Source of the DNA: CAZDUS01 sp964508705
GTDB taxonomy: Bacteria > Verrucomicrobiota > Kiritimatiellia > CAIKKV01 > CAITUY01
Assembly (NCBI GenBank): GCA_964508705.1
Contig: CAZDUS010000018.1
Coordinates: 1 to 36,330, forward strand
Direction: 5' to 3'
DNA length: 36,330 nucleotides
The notes under the pieces were generated by a model. It did no database searches and had not been told where the DNA came from. It worked only from the letters and a program-made list of their open reading frames with translations. Each line of letters opens with the position of its first letter. The stretch's first letter is position 1. Shown here piece after piece: positions 24,095 through 32,331 of the stretch. The position numbers and the translations under genes were made by a program.

Positions 24095-25468
24095 TTACTC
24101 TGTCGCCGGCAACTTGCGATATAGCGTCGCCAAGCTGATCTTGAGCGCCTTCGCCGCCTTTTCCTTGTCGCCCTGCGAAATCGAGAGAACCTTGTCCAGA
24201 TACTCCTTCTCCCGTTCACGCAAGAACGCCTTCAGCGACTTGTTCCGGTATGCGGCCAATGCTGGATCCCCTTCAACATGCACAGGGGTCTGCACTGCGC
24301 CGACTTGATTCAATATGCGGGGCGGCAATACATCGGCGGTAATTCTCCCGCTCTGGGCAAACGTCACGGCATGCTTAATCGCATTTTCCAACTCACGCAC
24401 ATTGCCGGGCCAGAGATATTTCTCCAGCATATCCTTAACCTCTGGCATCAACTTTGGAACTTCCCCGTCCCCAGCCTCTTTGCTTAACACATGATAAACA
24501 AGCGGCAGAATGTCTTCCTGCCGGTCGCGCAAGGGTTTGATTTCTATGGGAATCACACTTAACCGGTAAAACAGGTCTTCCCGGAACAACCCTTTCTGAA
24601 TCATCGTCTCAAGACTGGTGTTGGTGGCCGCAATCACACGCGCATCAACTGCAATGTCGTTATTGCCACCCACTCTGCGGATTTCCTTCTCCTGCAAAAC
24701 ACGGAGTAGCTTCCCCTGAATACTCATCGGCATGGATGATATTTCATCAAGGAACAGGGTGCCGCCATTGGCGGTTTCAAATAACCCCTCCTTGTTTGCC
24801 GAGGCGCCCGTGAATGCGCCTTTCATGTGACCAAACATCTCGGATTCGAGAAGAGGCTCCGGAAGCGCCGCGCAATTCACCGCCACAAATTTCTTATCCT
24901 TGCGCCGACTATACGAATGTATTGCCTTGGCCACCAACTCCTTACCGGTACCACTCTCGCCTGTGATCAGCACCGTCGTATCAGCAGGAGCCACCCGCTT
25001 TATCATCTCGCAAACATTCCTCATCGCAGGACTTTCGGCCACGATGTTCTCAAACTTGTACCGCCCAACCAGTTCTTCCTTGAGCTCAAGATTCTCGGTA
25101 AGCGCCCGGCTATATTCCAATGCCCTCTGAATCGTGATTAACAACTCATCCATCTTGAAGGGTTTGGTGACATAGTCAAAAGTCCCGATTTTCATGGCTT
25201 CTATGGCCGTTTCAACCGAACCATACGCCGTCAGGATAATCACAGGCATCTCCGGCCGCTTTTCCTTGGCAATCTTCAAAAGCGCAATGCCATCAATCGG
25301 AGTCATCCGGATGTCCGTGATCATGAGATCGAACGCGTCGCTCTCAATCAAGTCCGGCACTCTACTGCCGTCTTGAACCGACGCCACCTCATACCCCTCC
25401 GCCTTAAGCAGACTGTTTAGCAAGCTGAGCATCCGCGGCTCATCATCTACCAGAAGTATTTTAGCCAT
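24095..25468 (-). CDS. NtrC-family sigma-54-dependent response regulator (PilR/AtoC-like)
   Basis: This 457-residue protein has three domains. The receiver (1-120) has acidic D8/D9, phosphoacceptor D52 in LMITDIRM, T80 and K102. The AAA+ domain (about 140-375) has Walker A GESGTGKE (170-177), the sigma-54 contact loop GAFTGA (217-222), Walker B GTLFLDE (236-242) and an arginine finger region near FREDLFYRL. The Fis-type DNA-binding helices are at the end (KAAKALKISLATLYRKL, 438-453). I chose the ATG directly before KILLVDDE; the frame stays open 21 bases upstream. It is followed by the sigma-54-driven pilin gene, so it most likely activates it. No partner histidine kinase is adjacent. Confidence 0.93.
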   Translation of the reverse strand: MAKILLVDDEPRMLSLLNSLLKAEGYEVASVQDGSRVPDLIESDAFDLMITDIRMTPIDGIALLKIAKEKRPEMPVIILTAYGSVETAIEAMKIGTFDYVTKPFKMDELLITIQRALEYSRALTENLELKEELVGRYKFENIVAESPAMRNVCEMIKRVAPADTTVLITGESGTGKELVAKAIHSYSRRKDKKFVAVNCAALPEPLLESEMFGHMKGAFTGASANKEGLFETANGGTLFLDEISSMPMSIQGKLLRVLQEKEIRRVGGNNDIAVDARVIAATNTSLETMIQKGLFREDLFYRLSVIPIEIKPLRDRQEDILPLVYHVLSKEAGDGEVPKLMPEVKDMLEKYLWPGNVRELENAIKHAVTFAQSGRITADVLPPRILNQVGAVQTPVHVEGDPALAAYRNKSLKAFLREREKEYLDKVLSISQGDKEKAAKALKISLATLYRKLPATE

Positions 25469-25878
25469 TGAACTGCCCCCATATCTCAAAGCCTACGCCT
25501 TCTTTCAAAGAAAGTGTGATTAGAACATATTTCTCAATTATTGGAAACAGCTTTGTTTCTCACTATTGCTAAAGAGGCGCTTCTGCGATTTGCTGAAGAC
25601 TCAGACATCTCAACAAAAACTGTCGCAGAGATCTATCACCCTGATCAATCTATCCCACGGGTGGGGCGAGCTGTCCCCAGCGAGCCGTCTTGGATTGGAT
25701 TTGTGTTTTTCAACAGGCTGCTAGTAAAAGGGCGTCTTTTCGAGGGATCCGTCTCCCAACACAGTTAGCCAGATGCACACCCCTAATGGCATATGCACCT
25801 CAGCTAAAACACACGGGCGGTGTTCTCTCCTGGTCTGCCCGGCAGAAGGCTGCTAATGAGGAAAATTCGGCACTCCCT
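25469..25878. other. 410-base intergenic region without a convincing gene
   Basis: Between the response regulator and pilC I see no coding sequence with family resemblance or a ribosome binding site. It contains the REP-like hairpin listed separately and, about 20 bases after it, TTTTTCAACAGGCTGCTAG, a sequence type I associate with insertion-sequence ends or their relics. The response regulator promoter should be in the first 100 bases next to it; I could not pick a convincing one. Confidence 0.5.
25665..25686. repeat. REP-like hairpin with tandem GA mismatches
   Basis: GGC-GA-GCTG-TCCC-CAGC-GA-GCC folds into a stem whose two halves are interrupted by a symmetric GA/GA internal loop, a stable sheared-pair motif in RNA. 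It is flanked by CCCACGGGTGG and GTCTTGG. The composition is like GC-rich extragenic repeats scattered in related genomes, but only one copy lies in this window. Confidence 0.4.
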
Positions 25879-27015
25879 CTATTTCCCAACCACTTCACTC
25901 ATCTTGAAGATCGGAAGGAACATACATATGACAATACCACCAATGACCACTCCTAAAACCACCATTAGTAAAGGCTCCAACAATGACGTCAGGGAGGCAA
26001 GAATAGCTTCAACCTCGTTATCATATGTGTTGGCCACACTCTCCAACATTTCATCAACCTTACCTGTCTTTTCGCCCGCTGACATCATCCGAACCACCAA
26101 CGTCGGTATGCAATCCTTGTTTGATAATCCGGCAGACAAGGTATCTCCATGTTCAACCGACTTTCTCGCGTCCATAATGGCCGACTCTATAACGAGGTTC
26201 CCTGCCGCCTTTGCCACAATTTCAAGCGCGTTTAGTATCGGGACTCCACTCTGAACCAACTGCGCCAAGGTTCTGGAAAACCTGGCAACTGCCACTTTTT
26301 GCGTCAAAATTCCCAAGACCGGCGCCTTGAGAGCAAATCGGTCCATTGCCCACATTCCCGCTTTCGTCTTCTTCCAACGCTTAAAAAGCCATATACCAAG
26401 GGCAACTGCGGGAATGATAACCAATGCGTACTTCTTTATACCCTCGCTGATATTCACCAGAAATTGGGTCGGACCGGGAAGTTTTGACCCGAAGTCCTTG
26501 TACATGTTGGCAAACACGGGAACGATAAAAATGATCATGCCGGCCGCGATTAACAGCGCCATGCTCATAACCACAACCGGATAGGTCATGGCTGACTTCA
26601 CCTTGCGACGCAACCGCGCATTGGCTTCGAGAAGTTCACCAATCCGCTTCATCGTCTCGGAAAATTGCCCGCTTTGCTCACCCGCCCTGACCATGCTTAT
26701 ATAAAGCGAATCGAAAATGGCCGGAAATTGATGCAGGCTCTCGGAAAATGATGAGCCACCTTCAATGCTCCTTTTGACATCCCGCAAGACAATTTTGAAG
26801 TTCGGGTTGACGGCCTGCTCCTCTAGCGTGTCCAGTGACGCCACAATCGGCATCCCGGCCGCCAACATGGCCGCCATCTGGCGCGAAAAGGCAGGCAGGT
26901 CTGTCCGCACAATCTTGGTAACCCCGCGAACCAGTTTCGGCCCGGCCTTCCACGCCGACCTGGGATTAATGACCGCCGCGTTTTTACGAACTGCTGAACG
27001 GACAACCGGACTCAT
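25879..27015 (-). CDS. pilC: PilC/GspF inner-membrane platform protein
   Basis: This 378-residue protein has two T2SSF modules (about 40-165 and 245-370). Typical sequence is FSRQMAAMLAAGMPIVASLDTL and FSRTLAQLVQSGVPILNALEI, each followed by helices and MVRAGEQSGQ or MMSAGEKTGK. Three membrane helices are visible (about 144-168, 196-211 and 345-370), the standard number. It forms the rotor-like platform on which PilB drives pilin assembly. It starts 37 bases after the pilB stop and is probably co-transcribed with it. The final MFLPIFKMSEVVGK is the usual end. Confidence 0.95.
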   Translation of the reverse strand: MSPVVRSAVRKNAAVINPRSAWKAGPKLVRGVTKIVRTDLPAFSRQMAAMLAAGMPIVASLDTLEEQAVNPNFKIVLRDVKRSIEGGSSFSESLHQFPAIFDSLYISMVRAGEQSGQFSETMKRIGELLEANARLRRKVKSAMTYPVVVMSMALLIAAGMIIFIVPVFANMYKDFGSKLPGPTQFLVNISEGIKKYALVIIPAVALGIWLFKRWKKTKAGMWAMDRFALKAPVLGILTQKVAVARFSRTLAQLVQSGVPILNALEIVAKAAGNLVIESAIMDARKSVEHGDTLSAGLSNKDCIPTLVVRMMSAGEKTGKVDEMLESVANTYDNEVEAILASLTSLLEPLLMVVLGVVIGGIVICMFLPIFKMSEVVGK

Positions 27016-27052
27016 AAGGACAACTCCTTGCTCTCACTCGCATTACCAGCGT

Positions 27053-28819
27053 TTATTCGCTACCCGTCATCTCCAACGCCGCCTCCAGCGACGTCACACC
27101 TTCCCGGACTTTCTTCAGACCCGCTTCCTTCAGGGTAACCATTCCCTGCTTCCTGGCCTGCGCCCTGATCTCCGCGCTGGTGCCGCCTTTCATGATCAAC
27201 TCCTTGATCAACTCATCCACCGGCAGCACTTCCATGATGGCGCCACGCCCCTTGTACCCGCTCCCCCCGCACTTGGGACAACCTACCGCCTTATAGAGCT
27301 TCATGAAACCATCCCTCCCTTTCCTTTCCTCTCCCTGCCCCGACCCCTCATGCCGGAAAAATTCCGGGTCAATACTGTTGGCGACCAGCACATCCATCGG
27401 CAATTCAACTTCTTGTCGGCAGGCCGTACACAGCTTCCGATACAAACGTTGCGCCTGCGAAAGCACCATTGAGGATGCGATCAGGAACGGCGGGATACCC
27501 ATATCAATCAAGCGGGCAATCGCTCCTGCCGCATCATTAGTGTGCAACGTGCTCAACACCAGATGGCCGGTCAGCGCCGCCTTAACCGCAATCTCAGCCG
27601 TCTCACCATCGCGAATTTCGCCGACCAGACATATATCCGGGTCCTGCCGCAGAATTGAGCGTAGCGCGGCGGAAAACGTCAACCCGACCTGACTGTTCAC
27701 CTGCACTTGCGTGACACCCTGCAATTGATACTCAACAGGGTCTTCACAAGTAACAATATTAACGTCCGAGGTGTTTAACTCCTGAAGACAGGAGTACAAC
27801 GTTGTCGTCTTGCCACTTCCCGTAGGACCCGTCACAAGGATAATCCCGTGTGGTTGCGCAATGGCATGACTCATCGCCTTAAACGCATGCGATTCCAATC
27901 CCAACCCGCCCAAGTTGGGGAACAGCGCGCTCTTGTCCAGCACGCGCATTACAATCTTCTCACCATAAATCGAAGGCAAAATACTGACCCGGATATCCAC
28001 TTCCTTGCCCAACGCCTTGATCTTGAAGCGCCCATCCTGGGGAATCCGTCTCTCGGCAATATCAAGTTCAGACATGATCTTGATACGCGAGACAATGGCT
28101 GGCTGAAAACTTTTCGAGGGGCTTGGCCTCTCAATCAGCGACCCATCCACACGATAGCGCAACCGCAACGATTTCTCCTGAGGCTCAATATGAATATCGC
28201 TGGCTCGGGTACGCAATGCTTCCACAAGGATCATGTTCACCATCCGGATGACTGGCGCGCCTTCTGCGCTTTCCATCATCTCCTCAAGGCTGACCTCACT
28301 CTTATCCTCATGGCCAACCTCGACATCACTGTCCGCCCCCTTCATGAAGTCTTCCAGATCCATCCCCTGGTCGGCCCCGGCAGTCGCAATCAACCGCCCT
28401 AATATCTCCTGGATCTCCTTCTCGCTGGCGACGAGAGGCATGATATCCAACCCCGTCACCATATGCAGCTCGTCCGCCGCCATGATGTCAAAGGGATCTC
28501 CCAGCGCCACAACCAGCATGCCGCCGATTTTAAGAAGCGGAACCGCTTGATGCTTCCTTAACACCCCAATGGAAATAGACTCCACCAACTGGGTATTTGG
28601 AGAAAACCGGGCCAGGGATATGGGAGTCATTCGAAGGTAATCGGCCAGCCCGACCACCAATTCAACTGGAGGTACCACCTGATGATCAACCAGATACTTT
28701 TCAAGACGAACGCCTTGCCCTTCGGCCTTTTCCATGGCCTCCGCAAGCGCAGCGCGCCCGACAACCCCCCGTCGAACCAGCACATCCCCGATTCTTGAAC
28801 TTTGTGATACTGCTACCAT
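27053..28819 (-). CDS. pilB: PilB/GspE assembly ATPase
   Basis: This 588-residue hexameric motor ATPase for pilin extrusion has an N-terminal MshEN-like domain (RIGDVLVRRGVVGRAALAEA, 9-28; LALGDPFDIMA region to 140). The Asp-rich linker at 155-185 is followed by the ATPase core: Walker A GPTGSGKT (331-338), Asp box TCEDPVEYQ, Walker B-like DICLVGEIRD (394-403) and His box TGHLVLSTLHTND (417-429). A tetracysteine zinc motif uses C464/C467 and C514/C517, with an unusually long Gly/Glu/Lys-rich insert between the pairs. An assembly ATPase rather than retraction PilT is indicated by length and the zinc site. First gene of the pilB-pilC unit. Confidence 0.96.
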   Translation of the reverse strand: MVAVSQSSRIGDVLVRRGVVGRAALAEAMEKAEGQGVRLEKYLVDHQVVPPVELVVGLADYLRMTPISLARFSPNTQLVESISIGVLRKHQAVPLLKIGGMLVVALGDPFDIMAADELHMVTGLDIMPLVASEKEIQEILGRLIATAGADQGMDLEDFMKGADSDVEVGHEDKSEVSLEEMMESAEGAPVIRMVNMILVEALRTRASDIHIEPQEKSLRLRYRVDGSLIERPSPSKSFQPAIVSRIKIMSELDIAERRIPQDGRFKIKALGKEVDIRVSILPSIYGEKIVMRVLDKSALFPNLGGLGLESHAFKAMSHAIAQPHGIILVTGPTGSGKTTTLYSCLQELNTSDVNIVTCEDPVEYQLQGVTQVQVNSQVGLTFSAALRSILRQDPDICLVGEIRDGETAEIAVKAALTGHLVLSTLHTNDAAGAIARLIDMGIPPFLIASSMVLSQAQRLYRKLCTACRQEVELPMDVLVANSIDPEFFRHEGSGQGEERKGRDGFMKLYKAVGCPKCGGSGYKGRGAIMEVLPVDELIKELIMKGGTSAEIRAQARKQGMVTLKEAGLKKVREGVTSLEAALEMTGSE

Positions 28820-28901
28820 GACATTAACTCACCGCGCACTCTGCTTCTTTCTCTCGCTTCCCGCTCAAGCCATTGTGCTTGTCTCCCTGCCGCACAAAAA
28901 C

Positions 28902-28930
28902 TTGCGGGCAATTGGAAGCGCCGCTATTCT
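28902..28930 (+). promoter_or_regulatory. candidate promoter of the small DRDYM gene
   Basis: TTGCGG and TATTCT are separated by 17 bases, ending 8 bases before the ATG of the 66-residue gene. The transcript would be almost leaderless. Pattern match only. Confidence 0.35.
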
Positions 28931-28938
28931 TTACTGCC

Positions 28939-29139
28939 ATGAGTCTGAATGATCGAGATTATATGCGCACCGGGTCAACTTCCTCACAACGGGACCGCCC
29001 ATCCGCCGTACCCGTGACGGCTCGAGTCAAGTTCGCCCTCTGGCGCCTCCTCCATCCCTTGTCGTTCAGACACCGCCACATTTCACTCACACAGGAAAAC
29101 ACACTACCAGAACAAAAAAGAAACGAAAACGACAAATAG
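28939..29139 (+). CDS. small basic protein with N-terminal NDRDYMR motif
   Basis: This 66-residue protein begins MSLNDRDYMR. A Ser/Arg-rich stretch (about 11-28) follows, then VKFALWRLLHPL as a short hydrophobic or amphipathic helix and a polar tail. The DRDYM start is one I have seen in short proteins of Gram-negative bacteria near membrane-protease genes, but I cannot name a family with certainty. It is divergent from pilB, with 119 bases between the two start codons, and is followed 4 bases later by the decayed fragment described next. The alternative is a chance frame. An in-frame start further upstream would read into the pilB promoter area. Confidence 0.45.
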   Translation: MSLNDRDYMRTGSTSSQRDRPSAVPVTARVKFALWRLLHPLSFRHRHISLTQENTLPEQKRNENDK

Positions 29140-29143
29140 CGAA

Positions 29144-29262
29144 GTGATTGGAATGATTCTGCAGGAGGGGCTCCTCTCCGAATCAAATGTTGCCGAAATC
29201 TGAGACCGCGCCTTGGCGGAATGGAAACCCGAAGGCAACCGAATCCTCTCTATCGCGCTTTC
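29144..29262 (+). pseudogene. degenerate fragment resembling a GspE/PilB N-terminal (MshEN) helix-turn module
   Basis: Reading from a GTG, the frame gives VIGMILQEGLLSESNVAEI, then a TGA, then in the same frame DRALAEWKPEGNRILSIAL. The pattern (iGxiLxxxGLlsexxvxei / AlaewkpxGnrilxiAL) is that of MshEN-type segments, such as the first 40 residues of PilB encoded nearby on the other strand. A single in-frame stop in the middle and no continuation after about 40 further codons suggest a broken gene, cut off where the CobW gene begins on the opposite strand. Short and recognised by pattern only. Confidence 0.35.
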
Positions 29263-29305
29263 CACTCAAAGAATGCAATCGGGACTTGGACATCCATGCC
29301 ACCCG

Positions 29306-30268
29306 TCATTTGGATTCAGTCAAAAAACAGTCGTGGAAGGCGGCCCTTAGCTCTTCCTTGCTCATCCCCCAGCTGATGACAGTAAATGCCGTCTTATTCA
29401 ATCCGGACACTGGCGGCTTTCTGGAAAAGCGACCATTGACTACTTCAACGAAAACCCTTTCCCCGTCACTCAAACATAAATTACCTTTCAGCCGCAATAA
29501 ACGACCTTCCAGTTTGGATAAAACATCCATAAACCGCTTTAAATCGACAGGACGGTCTCCATCCTCAATGGACACAGCCACCAACCCCTCCGGAGGTTGC
29601 CCTATTGGCTCCCCAGCACGCGAAACATGACTCAGCCCATGGATGAATGATTCTGGGATCTTCCCAAACGCCACCTCCACCTGTGGAGCTCTCTCATTTA
29701 ACCCCTTCAAAACGCCATTCAAAACCTGTAGATCCTTCGCCGACACCATATCGGTTTTATTGATCACTAATCCATCAGCCCACTGGACTTGCCTTATCGT
29801 CGTCCGCAAAAATGCCGCCACTTGCGTGAACGAAGGAGCATCCACAAGACAAATGTTTGCCCAAGGCTTGAACACTGCTTTCAATCGAGGCTCACCCAAT
29901 AAATGATCCAGATCACACGGATCCGCAACACCCGTCGCCTCAACAATCACCAGATCCGGTTTTACTTCCTGGGCTATGGCATCCAGAGTCTTGAGGAAAT
30001 CCGTTTTAATACAGATACAGAACACACTGCCACGATTAAGCTCAAACACATGATGCGGACCAGGCTTGACCAACTTCCCATCAACCCCAAGCGGCCCAAA
30101 TTCATTGATAATCAAAGCTATCCTGCGATCACGGATTCCAGGAAGGCCTAGAACATGATTGAGCAGAGTGGTCTTCCCCGCCCCAAGATACCCCGTGAGC
30201 ATCAGCACCGGCACAGGTTGGCAGTCACCGTCTTGCACACACCTCTCAACTGTCGATCCCATCTTCAT
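29306..30268 (-). CDS. CobW/COG0523-family GTPase with altered CxCC motif
   Basis: This 320-residue G3E-class GTPase has Walker A GYLGAGKTT (26-34), ALIINEFGP switch region, EATGVADP (110-117) and NKTD guanine-specificity motif (170-173). The C-terminal CobW domain (about 215-315) has LRLKGNLCLSDG-like sequence. COG0523 proteins normally carry GCxCC, a metal site; here the equivalent reads SVFCICIKTD, so only two cysteines remain (C84, C86). These proteins deliver or insert metals, or service cobalamin and corrinoid enzymes. ATG start with AAAGGGA 6 bases upstream, 9 bases after the UroD-like stop, so the two genes form an operon. Metal and client are unknown, but the neighbour is the obvious candidate client. 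Confidence 0.85.
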   Translation of the reverse strand: MKMGSTVERCVQDGDCQPVPVLMLTGYLGAGKTTLLNHVLGLPGIRDRRIALIINEFGPLGVDGKLVKPGPHHVFELNRGSVFCICIKTDFLKTLDAIAQEVKPDLVIVEATGVADPCDLDHLLGEPRLKAVFKPWANICLVDAPSFTQVAAFLRTTIRQVQWADGLVINKTDMVSAKDLQVLNGVLKGLNERAPQVEVAFGKIPESFIHGLSHVSRAGEPIGQPPEGLVAVSIEDGDRPVDLKRFMDVLSKLEGRLLRLKGNLCLSDGERVFVEVVNGRFSRKPPVSGLNKTAFTVISWGMSKEELRAAFHDCFLTESK

Positions 30269-30277
30269 CAAATCCCT

Positions 30278-31906
30278 TTATGCGTCCTTAATCCATTCCT
30301 TGATGATCGCAGTCTCAGGCACTTCCCTGGTGCTTTTCACCTGATAACGAGCCACCACCACCGCAGGCAACATGCTCTTGGCAATACCATGGGAATGTAT
30401 CCGGTTGATATCCGTCACTTCCACCACTTCAACGTTGGCCCCAAGCTCAGCAATCGCACGCCGGGCATTAGAGCGAATCTTAATGCAGGACTCCCCGCCG
30501 TCCCCAAGAATATACAACGATGCCTTGCGTTGCTGAATCATCAGGCGCAATTTTGAATTGATCCGCTTCTGGATTGCGGCAATCAACTCGTCCCGCGCTG
30601 GAATCCTGGACACAAAGGTAATCTCCCCATCAATGCAAATCGTAGGCACATTGCGGACCATCAGGGACGTCATGAATACCAACGATTCCTTCTGTTTGAT
30701 CTTGTGCTCTCGCCACTCAACAATCCCCTCAAACTCCGGGGCCACTTTCCTCACAGCTTCCACCATATATTGGCAAGGGGCGCAGGCTTCGGAGTCGAGC
30801 GTAATGATATCCACAATAACCTTGTCCCGGTCCCCGTACTCGCTCAAATCAAGCAGGTCAGTCGCCACCTTGGTAGTGCCTTTGGCTTTCAAGACCTCCC
30901 GCTCATAAGGATCCTTTACCAGCTTCGTCACCGCCTCAATATTCGCAGGCGGAACCCCGTAAGGAAGATCACAGCCGGGCGCAAGGATAAACCCCGGCGA
31001 CTGTCCTCCCACGTCCATGCACGCCAACGCGTTGCGTTGCGCATCATCAGGCGTCCCCAGCAGCAGAACAGACGTCAACTGCATATTCCCGCCAAAGCTG
31101 ATACGGCGAGGAACACAGATGTCACGCACGAAGTCGAGCGGAATATTCTCATCGATCGAAATATTGTCCGGCCTGCACTCGCACATGGCTTCAATATTTT
31201 GCTGGGCATGCCCGCATACAAAGAACGATCCAACCTTCCCCTGTCGCCGGATATCATCAAAGATAACACTCACATACGGCGTCACAAATTCCCGGAACTG
31301 GTCCGGACCAATCTGGCTCGTCATGGGGTCCACCACCGCCACCACATCACACCCCGCTTCAATAAACCCCGTCGTCATGGCTTGCCCAACCCGGGTGCAA
31401 TAGTCCATTAGCTGTTTAACGTACAAAGGTTCGTCAAACATCTTCATGAAGATATCCGTCCCCAGGAGATGTAACGCCAACGTAAACGGACCAGTAATCA
31501 AACCGTATAGAGCTATATCAGGATTCGCTATCCGAAGCTCCCGGGATGCTTGCATCACCATTGGAATTCGACCTGACTTCATGTCAAGCGGCTTCAAATC
31601 CCCCAATTCCTTACCCTGAAGCAAGATATGACTGGATACAGACGGCGGATTTTGATCCGCCCACACAAGGTCACACCCCAACGCTTCCGCCTCAATCTGC
31701 AAATCAAAACTGACTGGAATGCCATCCGGCGCATATCGATCAATCGCCGCTTGAATCCCCTCAACCATCACAGATTTCGTTTGCAAAAACTCCCGTGCGC
31801 TCTTACCGATCAATGCCCCGGCATGACACCCCACAAATGGAACCCATGGTACCCGATCTGTCTTTTCATAACAAAATGCCGCATGAATCCTCTCTCTTGC
31901 CTTCAT
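30278..31906 (-). CDS. UroD/MtaA-type methyltransferase domain fused to two thioredoxin-like domains
   Basis: This 542-residue protein has a uroporphyrinogen-decarboxylase-like (MtaA/CmuA/corrinoid methyltransferase group) barrel at about 1-345, with RERIHAAFCYEKTDRVPWVP at the start and probable zinc ligands C231/H233 (FVCGHAQ) and C312 (APGCDLP). Then comes a thioredoxin-like domain with CAPC (375-378) in VIVDIITLDSEACAPCQYM and cis-Pro-like NVPTICIDG. A third segment (462-540), ASLYILGDGGESCIKIRSNA ... LPAVVVARYQVKSTREVPE, also looks thioredoxin-like but has one cysteine (C474). True heme-pathway UroD has neither tail and keeps different active-site residues, so heme synthesis is unlikely. 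Methyl transfer with corrinoid and redox reactivation is the inferred theme. GGAG lies 7 bases before the ATG. Confidence 0.82.
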   Translation of the reverse strand: MKARERIHAAFCYEKTDRVPWVPFVGCHAGALIGKSAREFLQTKSVMVEGIQAAIDRYAPDGIPVSFDLQIEAEALGCDLVWADQNPPSVSSHILLQGKELGDLKPLDMKSGRIPMVMQASRELRIANPDIALYGLITGPFTLALHLLGTDIFMKMFDEPLYVKQLMDYCTRVGQAMTTGFIEAGCDVVAVVDPMTSQIGPDQFREFVTPYVSVIFDDIRRQGKVGSFFVCGHAQQNIEAMCECRPDNISIDENIPLDFVRDICVPRRISFGGNMQLTSVLLLGTPDDAQRNALACMDVGGQSPGFILAPGCDLPYGVPPANIEAVTKLVKDPYEREVLKAKGTTKVATDLLDLSEYGDRDKVIVDIITLDSEACAPCQYMVEAVRKVAPEFEGIVEWREHKIKQKESLVFMTSLMVRNVPTICIDGEITFVSRIPARDELIAAIQKRINSKLRLMIQQRKASLYILGDGGESCIKIRSNARRAIAELGANVEVVEVTDINRIHSHGIAKSMLPAVVVARYQVKSTREVPETAIIKEWIKDA

Positions 31907-32040
31907 CGCTTAACTCCAAAAATTGTTGCTGTTGTTTCTGACTTGTAAAAGCAGTCAGAATATCAAGATTCACCGCATCATATTGCTCAACCATGCAAAT
32001 ATTTTGGATTATCAAGCAATTATTGGGCGGTTTTTGAAAT

Positions 32041-32172
32041 TCAGTCAATTGAGAAGATCTTTAATCGAAGCATCTCATATGCCGCCAATGTGTCAGACTC
32101 AAGCCTGCTTTCCCGCGCAATTCCTTCGGAAAAACCCACCCTTCAGGGAAAGCTGTCACCATTGTTCGCCGC
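32041..32172 (-). pseudogene. degenerate partial copy of the lysine-rich secreted protein gene (33938-34507)
   Basis: On the minus strand two blocks match the gene 2 kb away. 32081-32120 shares a 21-base identical run with 34013-34033 and about 80% over 40 bases, giving IARESRLESDTLAAYEM against IAKESKRESDTLAANEL. 32133-32170 matches 34236-34270 and encodes NNGDSFP-stop-RV against NKGTAFPGGRV. The lysine-rich middle (roughly 180 bases) is deleted and an in-frame TGA replaces the glycines. The frame ends at TGA 32041-32043. Sequence further upstream (up to 32301, an open 52-codon frame from an ATG) shows no clear match. The rest of the 425-base gap to the UroD gene holds no other gene I can support. 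Confidence 0.6.
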
Positions 32173-32331
32173 AAAGAAAACTTGGATTACTTGGTCCCAA
32201 AATCCATCCGCATCATTGATTATGAAGGATGAAAAAATGAAGGCATCCTCTGCGTCAGACGAGCCGCCAAAATCCTCTACCGCTTGAAAAACGTCCCCCA
32301 TCCTGGGCGGGAACAAGTAGCTCCCGAAGTA

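Noticed and set aside
26765..27472. Plus-strand open frame spanning the pilB-pilC junction
   Set aside because: It lies opposite two strongly conserved genes and has no recognisable domain.
30704..31411. Plus-strand open frame opposite the UroD-like gene
   Set aside because: Arg/His-rich reverse of conserved coding sequence; no promoter or ribosome binding site.
31907..32331. Possible cobalamin riboswitch upstream of the UroD-CobW operon
   Set aside because: No B12-box (GCCACTG) or matching long stem was found; part of the gap is explained by the pseudogene.
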